DNA of 64,000 bases, from contig VZSF01001081.1 in NCBI GenBank assembly GCA_013398295.1, forward strand, positions 129,710 through 193,709, in the 5' to 3' direction. Origin of the DNA: Chionis minor (taxonomy: Eukaryota; Chordata; Aves; Charadriiformes; Chionididae). The translations under genes and the position numbers were made by a program. A model generated the notes under the pieces. It saw nothing but the letters and a program-made list of their open reading frames with translations, ran no database searches and was not told where the DNA came from. Numbering within the stretch: the first letter of the stretch is position 1; each line of letters starts with the position of its first letter. Of the stretch, positions 13,113 through 25,300 are shown piece after piece.

Positions 13113-13568
13113 GAGAAATATTGACGAATGATAAAAATTGCCATCAAAATGGTGGTACTGGAATGCATCTCCGGGTTTTGTGTGTTGCATACCCCTTGCA
13201 GAAGCTGTGAAGGTATCAGATTTAAAGCTTACAGCGGGAGAATCCCTGTGAGTATCTGAGGGCTGGCTAGTTCACCAAGAAACAGCTCTGACCACTTAAG
13301 ACTGGAAAGGAGCAGAGGAATGTGACTGCATCTCACCAGATTCAGAGAGGCTCTGTTTTGCTTTGCACTACAGACTTTAACTTGTTCCTGTCTGCCACCA
13401 AAATAAAAAGCTCTCCTCATCAGCTGGGCACTGATGAAGCCCTCTGATTCCACGTCTGCAATTTTCCAAGAAGGCGCAGTGAGGAAAATTTGCTCCGAAA
13501 GCCCAATGTAGATATGGAGAGATGCACAAGAAGCTGAGAAAGATGGGAAGTATTTATTTTAGCTGGCC

Positions 13569-13630
13569 TTTTTTTTGTTTGTGCTTTTTTTTTTTTGGTG
13601 GTGTGGATTTTTTGTGTTTTTTTTTTTCTT
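13569..13630 (+). repeat. T-rich low-complexity tract
   Basis: Several runs of eight or more T interrupted by G or C lead into a C-run and an AG at 13640-13641. Confidence 0.85.
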
Positions 13631-13641
13631 TTTCCCCCCAG

Positions 13642-13742
13642 GAGCCTGGGTGCAGCTGCAGAACGATTCAAGGACAGAAGCCAAACCACAAGCTGTACAC
13701 CTCAAACACTGCTGAAGACAAAGACAATCTAGAGCACCACGT
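13642..13742 (+). other. Candidate exon of unknown transcript
   Basis: A very long T/C tract ends in TTTTTCCCCCCAG directly before 13642, and a good donor (CGT|GTGAGT) follows at 13743, framing 101 nt. One frame is open across it (EPGCSCRTIQGQKPNHK...) but resembles nothing I know, so a non-coding transcript or a decoy exon is more likely. It would be transcribed opposite to ITGB8. Confidence 0.2.
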
Positions 13743-16700
13743 GTGAGTTGTAGAAGTCTTTAAAGCAGAGTAAAGAGAAGGTGTGTCTAAAAACTCTGTG
13801 GAAAACCTATTCACTGACATGTACCCTGTCTCCTTACCAGTTCAGCCACGTATCTTAGAACCTCGTTGACGCTTTTCAGAACGGATGTGTCAAGGCAAAA
13901 GAGTCAAAAGGGGGTTTGTGGGAGAGGCAGCTCCTGTGAGCAGCTTTGAGAGCCGAGGGACCCCGCTCAGGAACAGGTCCTGGGCTCTCCACATTACCCA
14001 GGCATAAATAAGAGGCTGAGGATGGGGCTTAGGGCCCCAAAAGGGGGACTTGGCAGGCTGCAAAGCTGGAAGACATATATCACACGCACCGATTTCAATA
14101 AGCATATGTGACATAACTTGGCAATATTATGCTTTTGTGGTTAATCATTTAGTTTTATCAGCTTGCATATACATCATCTTTATTAAACAGTAACTGTCCT
14201 TCATGAATCATGCCGTTCAAGGCCAAGAAAATAATCAGAGGCCATATTATGTTCTGGGCTGAGTGCATGACAGAACAGTTTGCAAAAAGGAAGATGCTGC
14301 TTTCTGCCACCCACCACAGTTTTCCTGGGATGAGGGGCCAGGAAATCAGAATGTTGGGGCCTCTTTAGTGCTAATAAATCAGACTGGCAGCCTCTGCCTA
14401 GGTAACATGAATTCTGTACAGTCCAACCCGACCTGGACCACCCCATGTCCCCCAAGCAGAAGATGAGCAGCCAGATGCTGTGCTCTAAACACAGCTTCAG
14501 ACCATTGGGGTTTCTGGAAAACTAGACTTTTTATTTAATTCATACAATACTTTTAAACCGTTTGGTTTTAAACCCAAGGCAACAGGAATGCATTTCCAAG
14601 GTTCTTGTCTTTGTTGTAGACCTGAAAGCAGAAGAAAACACCCACTTTTCAGATTAACTCCTTACTAGTTAAAAATAAGGCTGTTAACAAAGTTTTTATC
14701 CTTAATTCTAATTATTGCCTTTTGGTTGTCATCATGCATGTTGAGATCTTCGCTCAAACCAATGCTGAACTGTTCTCCTCCCGTCCTCTCTGTATGTTGG
14801 ATCCAACTCTGCACCTACCACAAAGGGAATCATGCAGGGAGAGAAATTCTGTAATAGCGTGCACCTACGTGACTGGTGTCAAAAAAGTGGCTGAAATCGG
14901 GATCTCTTTCCTCCTCCGGCTTTAGAGGCTGTAACTTAGGTTTCTTTCCTCTTTGAAGAGACTGAGCGGCAAATTTTTTTCTTGTCAATGGTATCTGCAA
15001 CAAAATAGCAGTTTTGTTACCTTAGAGCCAAATTAGGGCACTGTTGCGCCCTCACTGACAACTTGGTGGATGTGAATAAAAATTGGCTAAATACAATGCC
15101 ACTAGTGTCAAAACCCTGCATGTCATTATCTGTACATTTTAAGATATACTGGCATGATTTAATTGCTGGATTTAAGGACACAGAAAGAAGGACTGACTTC
15201 ATACAGGTCACTTAACATCATTCCACAATATATAGGGTATGCAACGCAGCTTGGTGCCAGGATCACTGTCTATAGGAGACTTGAGTGTTAACACTAACCT
15301 TAGTTACAAGATTGCTGTCCAATGGCAAAATGAAACCCTGTGTCTGTACCTCGAGTTATTTGCTTAAATCATATGTCTGAAATTCTGATCTAGCTTTATG
15401 TTTACTCTGAGTTGTTGACGACATTAATGTTCCCTCAATAAAGAGCTGTGAAGGAAAACGTGTGTTTCTCAGCTTGTAGGACTGGTGGGATGTGCTTGCT
15501 CTGGGCGTCAGTGAAGGCTGATGACTGCCTCTGTGAAATGAAATTTCTCAGCCTCAATTTCATCAATATTGGGATTATGTTCCTTGCTTTGACAGAAGCA
15601 GCACCAAAGATGAACAGACTGTCCTTATAATATTTACTGATTTTTCTTTCTAGTTTTGCGGTACGCCTTTCCCCCGTTTTTTCTATTGTATTGCTAAGTC
15701 CTGGACACGAAGTGATGTGATGATTGAGCATATACCAGTGTCACTTGATTCTAGCTCACTTTCTCATCCCCAGAGCGAACACTGGATCACATTCGAAGCA
15801 TGAGCAGATAGTTTTATCAGTGATGTCCATCAGGTGTCTTAATGCCACAGTTGTCTCTCACCGAGGCATCACAGTCTTACAGCACAAATTTTGAATGTGC
15901 TTACATGCAGCTTGTCTGAAGTCCTTTTCATGAGAAATTTCATGGCACTGTGCAAAGCAAATGCAATTAGTGATTCTGCTCAAGGACAGCATGTGTGTTG
16001 CCTTCCCAACTAGCGACGTGTTTTCACCAGTGCTCAAGAAGCAACCTAAGCCTGTGGTGAGTGGCATCAATCAGGCATCTGTGGAGAGATTTACCCATTC
16101 CCAGAAAACCGGCTCCTCTGCCACCCAACAGAGCAAAGCAGAAGAAAGGCTATCATAACCACCTGTCAATCTATAGATTCCATTTCTACAAGACGTATCT
16201 TCTTGTCCCCTTCAAAGTACTAACTCCTCCTGGTGCACTCATGTTTCAGTTGGGTTGGGCAAGGTAAACCAGCTGTCCCTCCAAACTGGTAACTGCTGTC
16301 GTGTTCCTTCCCACGTTCTCAAAGTTCATCCTGAGCATGCATTCATCCGTTCACCTACATCTGATAAACGCGGTATTCTTCGTATTTTATTTCTCCATTA
16401 TTCCACTTAAAAACGACTGTAATCACATGCCTCCCTTTGCAGACATTTGTGCACCTTAATGAAAATGCCTTATATTTTCAAAAGGAGGTGAGCATCTTAA
16501 CTTATCACAGGCATATTAAACACTAAAAATATGAAAAATCCGTATGGATTAAATACCGATTTTATTTTTTAGAGAGCAAGTACAATGATGTTGCATTAAA
16601 ACAATGCTATGTCATAGTTGTTACCGCTCTGATAGAAAAATAAACATCTCAATATACTACAGTGTCAACTCATTAATAAATATCAAAATAGAAGTTAGTA

Positions 16701-17011
16701 GTCGACTGAAATTAATAAACAGCTATAAAAGTATACTATTTTAAATAATAAAATATTCAATATATTTCCAGGCAAACAAAAGTAGTGATTTAAAAGTATC
16801 ATTTAAAATGTAAAATGAACAGTAAGAAGTTATAAATTTATTTAAAACCTCTTCCCTTACTAACATTCTCTATGCATAAAATCTAGAGAAACATTATTCT
16901 TCTGTATATACTTTTTTTACAAAAGGTAGTACATGTTAAATAGAAAGTTAAAAACTGTAGTATTATTAATAGTTGTCACACCATTGCTAAGTAAGACACT
17001 TTTAAAGTAGC

Positions 17012-17017
17012 TTTATT
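17012..17017 (-). promoter_or_regulatory. Candidate distal poly(A) signal AATAAA
   Basis: On the minus strand AATAAAGC is followed by a GT-containing stretch (GGTGTGAC) about 25-30 nt downstream, a reasonable cleavage context. Another AATAAA lies at 16561-16566 with a GT-rich stretch after it, so the true end could be slightly lower. Confidence 0.35.
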
Positions 17018-17205
17018 TTTTGAAACAGTAGTAGGTAAAAGCGAAGAAGATGTTAGCACAGTGAATTCATCCAACAGTAATGCTTTCCCAAAAGAATCTT
17101 TCAACATCTCCCTTCAAAACAGCACTGAAAGAGCCCAAACACAACATAGGTATTAGGATGAAACTATCATTTGGGTAGAAGCCATTGTTTTAACAAATGC
17201 CAGAC

Positions 17206-17221
17206 TTTTTTTTTTTTTTTA
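17206..17221 (+). repeat. Poly-T run
   Basis: An uninterrupted run of about 16 T, poly-A on the ITGB8 strand. Confidence 0.85.
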
Positions 17222-19388
17222 ATAAGAAAGTACCTTTTTTTAAGAGCATGTGCAGAAAAGGAAACAAAGAGAACATGCAATCCAGAGCAGCATTTCTAAA
17301 GCTTAAGAATCTACTAATTTTAGGGGTTTTTTTCTTCCCCCCCACACCCCGAAAGACCAACCATTCTGGCTTGCACTCAGCGAAACCCCACTGATTTGGC
17401 TCATTACAGAAATGCATTCATGCTGGCTAATTTTAACCGTTTTTCCCTCTCCATTAATTTCAATTCTCTGCAAGATCCGTGAGATGTCTGTGCATCGGAG
17501 CAGTGTCAAGACCATCATTAAAAAGTAGTGTTCTTCTTAACTGTTGCTCCATTTCTGCTTAGCAAATAAATCTTCCCCCTTTCTTGCAAATGGAGAGCCA
17601 GAACGCTGGCACTACGCTTCACTCGGAGTCAGAGCATTTAAGTGTCACCCAGCACTGATGCCTCCATAAGAAGTGCCCTTTTCCAGCTACAGCTTACATT
17701 CCTCAAGGGTGGCCGGTGGAGATCCTGGGGCTGGTGGGAAGTCAATAGGCAGGTGCCCAAAAACCTCCCAGAAGTTTTAATGGAAGCCTGCAGCATCTGG
17801 GTTTACAGCACGTACTGGCACAGGCGGACCCTTGCTATGTAACAGACAAGCATTTTTTGATGAGTAAAGATGCAAAAAGCCTGCAGGGCTGAGGATAGCA
17901 CGTGGCCAAGCGCCCAAGATGGAAACCGTGCCTCCTCTCTCAAGCCAACCTACTTCGAAGAGGCTTACTGCCCTAACATATGGAGAAGCGTGGTCTCAGA
18001 GCACCATCTCTGTAGGGATGCTGGAGGATCACTCCCAATTCCGGGAACTGTAGGGACGCATTGCGCCTTCCGAGGATGCCATCCCTCTCCAAATCCCTGC
18101 ACAAGCAGCAGTACCCTTGCGTCTCTCTGCCTTGGGCATCCCTAGGCCTTATGGCTGCTTCCAGGACTAAGGGTGGCTTGAAGCTGCTTCACGCGTTCAC
18201 TCCCCCACTTTGTAACACATGTACGTTTAGGTACACACACCAAGCAGGGAACAAATATTACACATGATCAGACTGGGAAAGCAATTTTTTCCACTGCGAT
18301 CTGAAGAATACTTTACATAGCAGGTTTTCATGACACCATAGAGAGGAAAAAATAAATCCAGTTGATAAATAATGGATAAAATGTAAACTATGCCTATACA
18401 AAAGTCCTTCCTTTTTAAGGTTCACTTTCAACATTCCTTGTGAACATAAGGGAATTTCAGCTGGGCACAATGAAAATTCCCCGCATACTATGTGCACGTT
18501 TTCCGGATGAAACAGCTATTTTCCCACACACACTGTAGCAATGTTATTAACGTACTCACAATGCTTGGAAATGATCAATTCGCAGTATTTCTTCATTTTA
18601 GAAGAATCTGAAGTAAAATTAATGCTTTTTAATTGCCTAAACGTAATTTCTGAAATGTTAGACAAATAAGCAGTTAAAAGTAAAAAAGAAGGGATTAGAA
18701 TTTGAAAATTTTACATATGGGTTTTAACATTTACAAATCTGCTGTGAAAAGTCATTGAGAAACAACTCCCAAACCCAATGATAAGATGCTACAGTATATG
18801 CTGGTATATTTTTGGGTATAGGCATGCAGTCGAATCATTGATTTTTTTTCATTTTTTGAAGAAGTCTGGTATAAGAAGCTTTATTTAAGAAGTGTGGAAC
18901 ATTCTGTTCTGAGGATAGATGTTTTTTCCCCTATTTTTACAAGCATCTTTGACGCACAATACCTTGAAAACTAATATGAACTAATTAGTCTTTAATATCT
19001 CCCACATTAAGCACTATAGGAAGCAGGGTCCTTCTGCAATCGCTGAGGAAATTCCTTGTGAATTACGGGCTGCTTTCTCATTTAAGGTCATGTGCTGAGG
19101 GAACACAGCTCCCTAAATAGTGAGGCTTTTGTTGGGCTATTCATCTCCTGCAGCAGCTCTTCTGAAAAACATGGTCAAAGGCAGAGGGAAACAAGTACCA
19201 AGCAAAGCCAGAGTTTCTCATGGATAGATTCCATGCCTAGAAACAAAGCCTTCTCCCAAGGATCCTGCTCTGTATAAGCTCCCCATGGGCCTTCCAAAAG
19301 CCTTGACCTGTCACATTAGCAGCAGCTTATTCTTTTTCACTAGCCTCCTCCACAATACAGCAAAGCCATAAGGGAGATGCAAGAAAAG

Positions 19389-19475
19389 CTTTTTTTTCTT
19401 GGTTGTTTTTTTTTTTTCTTAAGAAAACTTTTTTTTTTTAAATATACCTTTTTTTTTCTTTTTTAACCTCAAGAC
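19389..19475 (+). repeat. Multiple poly-T tracts
   Basis: At least four T runs of eight to twelve bases lie within 90 bp, A-rich in the ITGB8 sense. They could mislead oligo-dT priming. Confidence 0.85.
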
Positions 19476-20602
19476 AGCAAGCAGCTTACGGTGCAATTTG
19501 TCCTGTGAGCCTGCTCTATTTGACCAGAGCATTTTAAACATTCAGGCAGGTGTCTGATAAGGAAATACTGGCCGTGCTCCTTCACAAGCAGCACCGCAGA
19601 AGAAAAGCAGTAGCAGTGTGATGTGTTTGGAAGGTGGGTGTTACAGCTCAAATCTTTCTTCCACAAAGAACCCAGCTCCATTATCCCCTACTCACATAAT
19701 TTAACTCCCTCTAACAGTGAAAAGTAATTTCTAAAGAAAAAACGTTAGCTATCACTTCAGTAAATGCTTTAAAAGCCATGACGGGAAAAATATCTGAGGA
19801 ATTTTTTTTGTTAAAAAAAATCATCACACTGTTTAAAGAACATAATCACATCTTTTGTTACATACTCAGACATTCTCCGCTGAGCTTTTAATTATTTTTT
19901 TGTCTGTTTTGTTAAGGGAAACAGATAACCAGAGACTTCGTTTCCTACTCACTTAAAAATACTGTCGTATTGTGACAAGGACAATAGCAGGTAAACTTTT
20001 ATCAACCTTTTATCATAATACCAGTGAAACCAATGGTTTAGAATCTGTTAATTTACATAGGAGGAAAATGGTTCTACGTGTTTTAAAAGAAAATGAAAGT
20101 TTAAGGTATACTTGATAGACTACAGAATTAATCTGTAATTAAGATAGTGAAGCTATCACTAAAATCAGGGTCAGTGTAAGGAAATCCCCTTTTCTTTAAA
20201 TGAAACACTTTAACCTAAATTGCAGAAAGCTCAGGGACTACATTGAAGACTGCTTTAGAAACATTTTATCATTCAGTTTATATATTTTTAAAAACAATCC
20301 CTAAAATCTAAAGCTTTTATGACAGTTTAATGGAAGGCGCACTGTCTCTGTATTATTTTTCTCAATCTCACTTGATCCATGACCCAAGAAACTGTGAACA
20401 CTCACATAACACTTACCATTTGTTCTGCATCCTGCCTTCCATTCACATGTACACCCCTCAGATTTCAGTGGGAATTTACAGAAGAAATACGGAATAGGAA
20501 ATACGAATATATATTAATTTCTAGAACCTGCATATAAAGAGGTCCTGCTTTGTTTCTGAAACTCTTATCTATGACAAGTACAGACCAACAGACACTTTCA
20601 GC

Positions 20603-20720
20603 TGGACAGGGTGCTGGGCCATCTTGTCTCGACCATTCTTTTGCCATGAAAGGTTGGACCAGGTGATGTTTGAGGTCCTTCCAACCTGGTAATCTATGAT
20701 TCTGTGATTCTATGATTCAA
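20603..20720 (+). mobile_element. CR1 LINE 3' tail
   Basis: GGACAGGGTGCTGGGCCATC leads into AGGTTGGACCAGGTGATG and GGTCCTTCCAACCTGG, and the element ends in repeated ATTCTATG-type octamers (20693-20718), the hallmark of CR1 3' ends. It lies in the presumed ITGB8 3' UTR, opposite in orientation to the gene. Confidence 0.88.
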
Positions 20721-21590
20721 TATTTAGCATCAGTAATTAATGTTGCTAAAATAATACACTGCATACTGTCTTCTGAGATGATTTTTCTTTTTGCCAGCAA
20801 GATTTTAGTGCATTAGAGGTTGAGCAGATTTTTGTAGGGTTTTGGCAGCATAAAGTTAGTCAATCGCACTGTTGGATGACTCTTCCAACTAGCATATAAG
20901 AATAATATGTCTTCTACCATTATAGCCAGGTTCGGGGGTAAGAAAATGCTTCTGCTTGACCTTGCAGCTCAAATTCTGCTCTCAGATAAGCTCGTATTGG
21001 TCCCGCTGTGTTTAGAAGAGTTCTGTCCATTTCTAAAGGCAGAATTTGATCCCACAAGTGTGGAGTCAATGAATGTGTTCTCTTGTGAAAAAGACTCCTG
21101 TCTTCCTCGCCGTCTTCCAAATTGCAGGTTCTTTTCCACATCCCACTGGACGCATTTCTCAATGCACAGTCACAAAAACTGAAGTGGTTACGTAAGGATT
21201 CATGAAATCTAATCCTGTCAACTAATTCACATAGGAAAAAAGAGCACATGTGTAAAATCAGACTTATGTCTGACATCATACAAAAAGAACAAAGCCCTTA
21301 TTTGGCAAAACACTGACATGTAGCTAGCAAACCAAACACAGCTCTGGTGTAATTTATCTGCTTACAATGGAGTTGATGCTGCTGGCTCCAAGGGCGAAGT
21401 CAGCCAGCAGTGATCGTCATGCAGACTATGCTGTTGGACAGAGGAACCCTCTCATCTTCTGCAGCCACTCAGCTTCCAAACGTCTTAAAATTCATATATA
21501 AATTTATATGTTGAAAAAAGTAAAAAAGCTAAAAATTACTCTTTATCAGATATAAATTATCTTTAAGTGACATCATAATGTACAAAAAAC

Positions 21591-21660
21591 CTATATATAT
21601 ATAATTTACCTCTGTGTGTGTGCATGCATGTGTGTGCATATACACACACAACTATACACC
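21591..21660. repeat. Alternating TA, TG and CA repeats
   Basis: A TATATATATATA run is followed by TGTGTGTGTGCATGCATG and then ATATACACACACA. Alternating purine-pyrimidine order runs through most of it. Confidence 0.85.
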
Positions 21661-21697
21661 CACACCAGCAACTAAGCACTCATTTAATCCAGTCATT

Positions 21698-21703
21698 TTT
21701 ATT
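21698..21703 (-). promoter_or_regulatory. Candidate proximal poly(A) signal AATAAA
   Basis: AATAAA lies about 540 nt after the ITGB8 stop codon on the coding strand. It could give a short 3' UTR isoform, but single hexamers are frequent in AT-rich sequence. Confidence 0.2.
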
Positions 21704-22244
21704 AAGTAATGAGGAGAAGCTAAGAGGCTAAAGCAGACAAATCAGTGGAATTTAGTCAATAGAGAGAACTATAAAAGTACCGTTTACTCTATTTAAGAGC
21801 ATTTGAATAGTTTTATCTATTGCTATAATATACAGCAACATTAATATTTCAGTCACAGTTTTTGTCCATTCCCGCAGAGCACATCAGTACTAGCTACATG
21901 TAGAGTGAGATCAGTGCTTTGTCAGGCCGGTTCATATCTACATTCTAGGCCGTAACTAAATAAATTAGAATACACTAAAGTGCTACATCAACACTAACGT
22001 TCCTGAACAGTAGTAACGCACATTTCTCTTTCAAAAAAAAACCCCAAAAAACCCAAAAACAGCAGCTATAGTTTCAAGCATAGTCACATTAGGTGAATAT
22101 GCTTACATGTCACTTTGTTACAGTATTCAACAAAATGCAGGACACAAAACCAAATGGCAACAGTCAAGAATGATGGAGTACAAAAGGCAACTTTTAAAAA
22201 GTTGAGCATGATGGAAATATACATTTGCAGAAAACACACTGTCT

Positions 22245-22367
22245 TCAGATTTCACACTTGAAAGTTTCGTTTAATCTTAACTTGCTGACGTCGATATTTA
22301 TTTCCTCTTGTTTGTCACGTCTGTATGTTACTGTTCTTGTACAAACAGTAGGCAAAAACATCTTATC
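22245..22367 (-). CDS. ITGB8: ITGB8 exon 14: cytoplasmic C-terminus and stop
   Basis: The acceptor is TTCTCCTTCAAG|GAT; 40 codons and TGA (stop at 22245-22247) follow. The peptide starts DKMFLPTVCTRTVTYRR and ends KLRLNETFKCEI, matching the unusual beta-8 tail in length and pattern. It has no NPxY talin/kindlin motif. The coding part is 123 nt; the 3' UTR continues to lower coordinates. Confidence 0.93.
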   Translation of the reverse strand, partial: DKMFLPTVCTRTVTYRRDKQEEINIDVSKLRLNETFKCEI

Positions 22368-25300
22368 CTTGAAGGAGAAGATACAATTTTTATCAATGAT
22401 TAGCTAACTTTTATGTGCAAGAAAAATATTACTGAATATTATGGCTTTGAAATAAATTACCTTCTTTGTTGCAGATATTCTGTAATCGGCTGAAGATTTA
22501 ACTTTATTGCTACTCCCCTGCAGAATTATCTGCCTGATGATAAGGACAACAAGCAACCCGATCAGAAAGGTAACTATAAAGATTATGGAAAAGACTCTAA
22601 AGTAGCTTCGTCCAGAGAAACATTCTGCAACAAAAGGAAAACACAAATGTAAACCCTAATATACGGAATAGGCACATCCTGAAACAGTTATATCTATACC
22701 TACCGTTGCATAGTAATGTTGCATAAATGTAACAGGAGCCTGAGAAAAGTTAAGGGAAAATAACTTAAGCGAAGTCAAGGGGAAAAGTTGCCATACGCAA
22801 GCTTTTAAAGAGGGGCATATCAGGAAAGGCAATTCTGAGTAAGATCCATCATAGAAAAATAGTGAAACTATTATTGTTTTAAACTACAGAACTAGAACTA
22901 AGGCTTCACTATGTTGGCCACCATAAATTCTCTGTAGGCCGGTGAGATTATAGCTGAAATGGAGAGGATGAAATGTATGGGGCCAAGACAGTTTAATCTT
23001 CACAAGATAACAGTGCACATCATTGGCAAAATATGAAAGGAAATATAGTTTCTTGAATCTTGGTCCAGTGTTCTCCACACTAGTAAACCTCTATCATACA
23101 GCAAGCTACTAAAGTTATGAGCGAAGTATTCACAGTTCATTCTCACTTATGAACAACTGTAAGATTAAGAAACATACAAAAATGTGAAGTGACAAAAGGT
23201 AATCATTTACCCGCATTTTTGTTGCAGCATGGACTGATTAAGCTTTATAAGATTCTATTTAAGAAGATTTTATTCTTCCACAGCCCTCATAACTGTGCAG
23301 TTTTTTATACTTGAAAGGAATATTTAAACATCACTGAATGTGAGGTAAGCATTCTACTTCATTATTCTTTGTTTCTGGTAATGTCAAATAATTTAAGCAT
23401 ATCCAAAATAATAAAACATACAGATGCCATAACAGAGTTTTACAAATATTTCTTTAAGCATTGGTCAGGAAGGATTCATTATTATTAGATGTGCCTTCTC
23501 AAGGAGCTGGGAAATCCGATTTAGCAATGCTTGACAATCACATTTCCTGTTATTATTTATCTTTTACTTTCCCTGAAGCTATGAGTGATTTTTCTCTTTT
23601 TCCTGCTGTCATTGTTATTGTAATAATATGACACACTTCTGAAAGACGTTGTAACACTGGTGAAGTGAATCATTAACCCCAAAGGATTTTAATTTCTTCT
23701 AAAAATTATCTAGAATATGTCACATACCTGAAGTTTGGTCAATATAATGCAGCAGGTAAGCGCATGAGGTTGTGCACTGCTCAAGTTTAGCTTGAGATGC
23801 ATTGTTAGAATGATGGCACTGAACACAATTCCTGTAAAATAAAAATTTAATTAAAAACCCATGTCTTCCCCCACACTCCCCTTAAAGAGATTTGCTGACG
23901 TATCACTTACACATAATGCTTTCCTGTTGCTAGTAAAAACATTGCGACATTTATTTACTTTTTTTCTGAAATGTGATGCCTCTCTCAGCATTTTATCCCT
24001 ATGATGACTCTCAGAACCAGCTAGTCAGAAGACGTAAAGTAAAACATGCCTTTGGCTTTGAGCCACCTTCATCCGGCCCCTGCTCTGCCTTTTGTGATGT
24101 GTGCTCATCAGGGGCCGTAGCTAAGGGTCCAGCACCCTTTCTCCAGCTGTCAGCCTCTAGTTTGGCCCTAGTCTTTCTTTACCTATCGGTGTCACTGGGA
24201 TAGATGCTGGGACTGAAGGGAAGAGATAGGTGTAGGAAGCACAGTTTTGTTAAAAAATTTTGGGATGCTATGTTAAGACAAAGCCACGTAAGGTCTTGCT
24301 GCTGGGCAGTTCAGAGGGTCAGCAGCACAGCAGGAGGCAGTGCTGTCAGTCTTGCCATCTTCACTTTTCGGCTTTGCAGAAGATAGACATCACAAGTGAT
24401 TCTAAAAAAGACCTGACTGAATTTTTAATGAAGCCATGCCATCTCCTGAATTTATTAAAGGCACACATTTCACAGAGATTTTGAACAAGTGTAAGCCAGT
24501 AAGGCTAACTGCATGTTACCTAGTGAAGTCTTAGCAAGTCACCTTTTCAGAGATGGTCCAGCTTATCTCTGCAGTATATTCACCAGGTCAGCTATAATTC
24601 AAATGAGTAAGACTAAACAACAAGCCTGTTTTGATGACAATTCCCTTTCCAACTAAAGGCTGATCTCTCACCCTCTCAGCCACAGTGGGATGCAGAAGAT
24701 TATACGTGCTGACAGGAGGGTGTAGAAGAGCCATGCCCAAAGACAGGGCTTCACTGACTTTTTAAGCCAGCACCAGCCAGTGTGCCACTGACAACTTGGT
24801 CTACCTTGTCTCCTCCTTGGGCTGCTCGTTTCAACCTTCACACTGTCCCTTCCTTTCACGGGTAAGAAAAAACGGCATACTTTAAAACCAGCACAGCAAA
24901 GATGAAACTGGTTTAAAACTGAGTAATGGAGAACGTTGTTCTCTAGGCAAGACCAGCTCTGCTCTGCTGACCGATGGCAGTGATGCACAGGTCTTGTTCC
25001 ACATCTCCTTTCAGCTGAGAAGCACAAGGAATGTGCAAAAATAGCCTTGGAGAATATTATTGGACTTGGTGACATTCAAGGGTAGGATGTACCGTCCGTT
25101 TTTAAAACTCCAAATTTATGGGCTTTATTTCCTACCCAGAAGATTTCACATGAAGAACCATCTTTTAATAAATATATGAAAAAAAAAAGACACTCATAGG
25201 ACACACCTCGTTTGAATTCAGAAAGCTGCAAGTTAGACACAGACTGCTGAACACAGATACAGACATGCAATTCTCTTTGTTGCCAGTGTGAACCCCTCAG

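Larger units (their letters stand above)
9355..16999. other. Non-coding flank between the duplication and the ITGB8 3' end
   Basis: Mostly AT-rich sequence with an old CR1 fragment (10770-11270), an AC microsatellite (13096-13112), T-rich tracts (12449-12461, 13569-13630) and one splice-flanked candidate exon on the plus strand (13642-13742). No protein family was recognised. Confidence 0.65.
17000..22244 (-). other. ITGB8: Probable ITGB8 3' UTR (3' limit uncertain)
   Basis: AT-rich non-coding sequence follows the stop codon with no other gene recognised. The mammalian gene has a 3' UTR of several kilobases, so a similar length is expected. The stretch includes a CR1 3' end at 20603-20720, TA/TG/CA repeats near 21591-21660, and homopolymer T tracts on the plus strand at 19389-19475, which read as A tracts in the transcript. 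The lower boundary is set only by a candidate poly(A) signal. Confidence 0.5.

Noticed and set aside
1..22244. Search for exons of ABCB5, the usual neighbour downstream of ITGB8.
   Set aside because: I recognised no ABC transporter motif such as Walker A or LSGGQ in any frame listed or read by eye.
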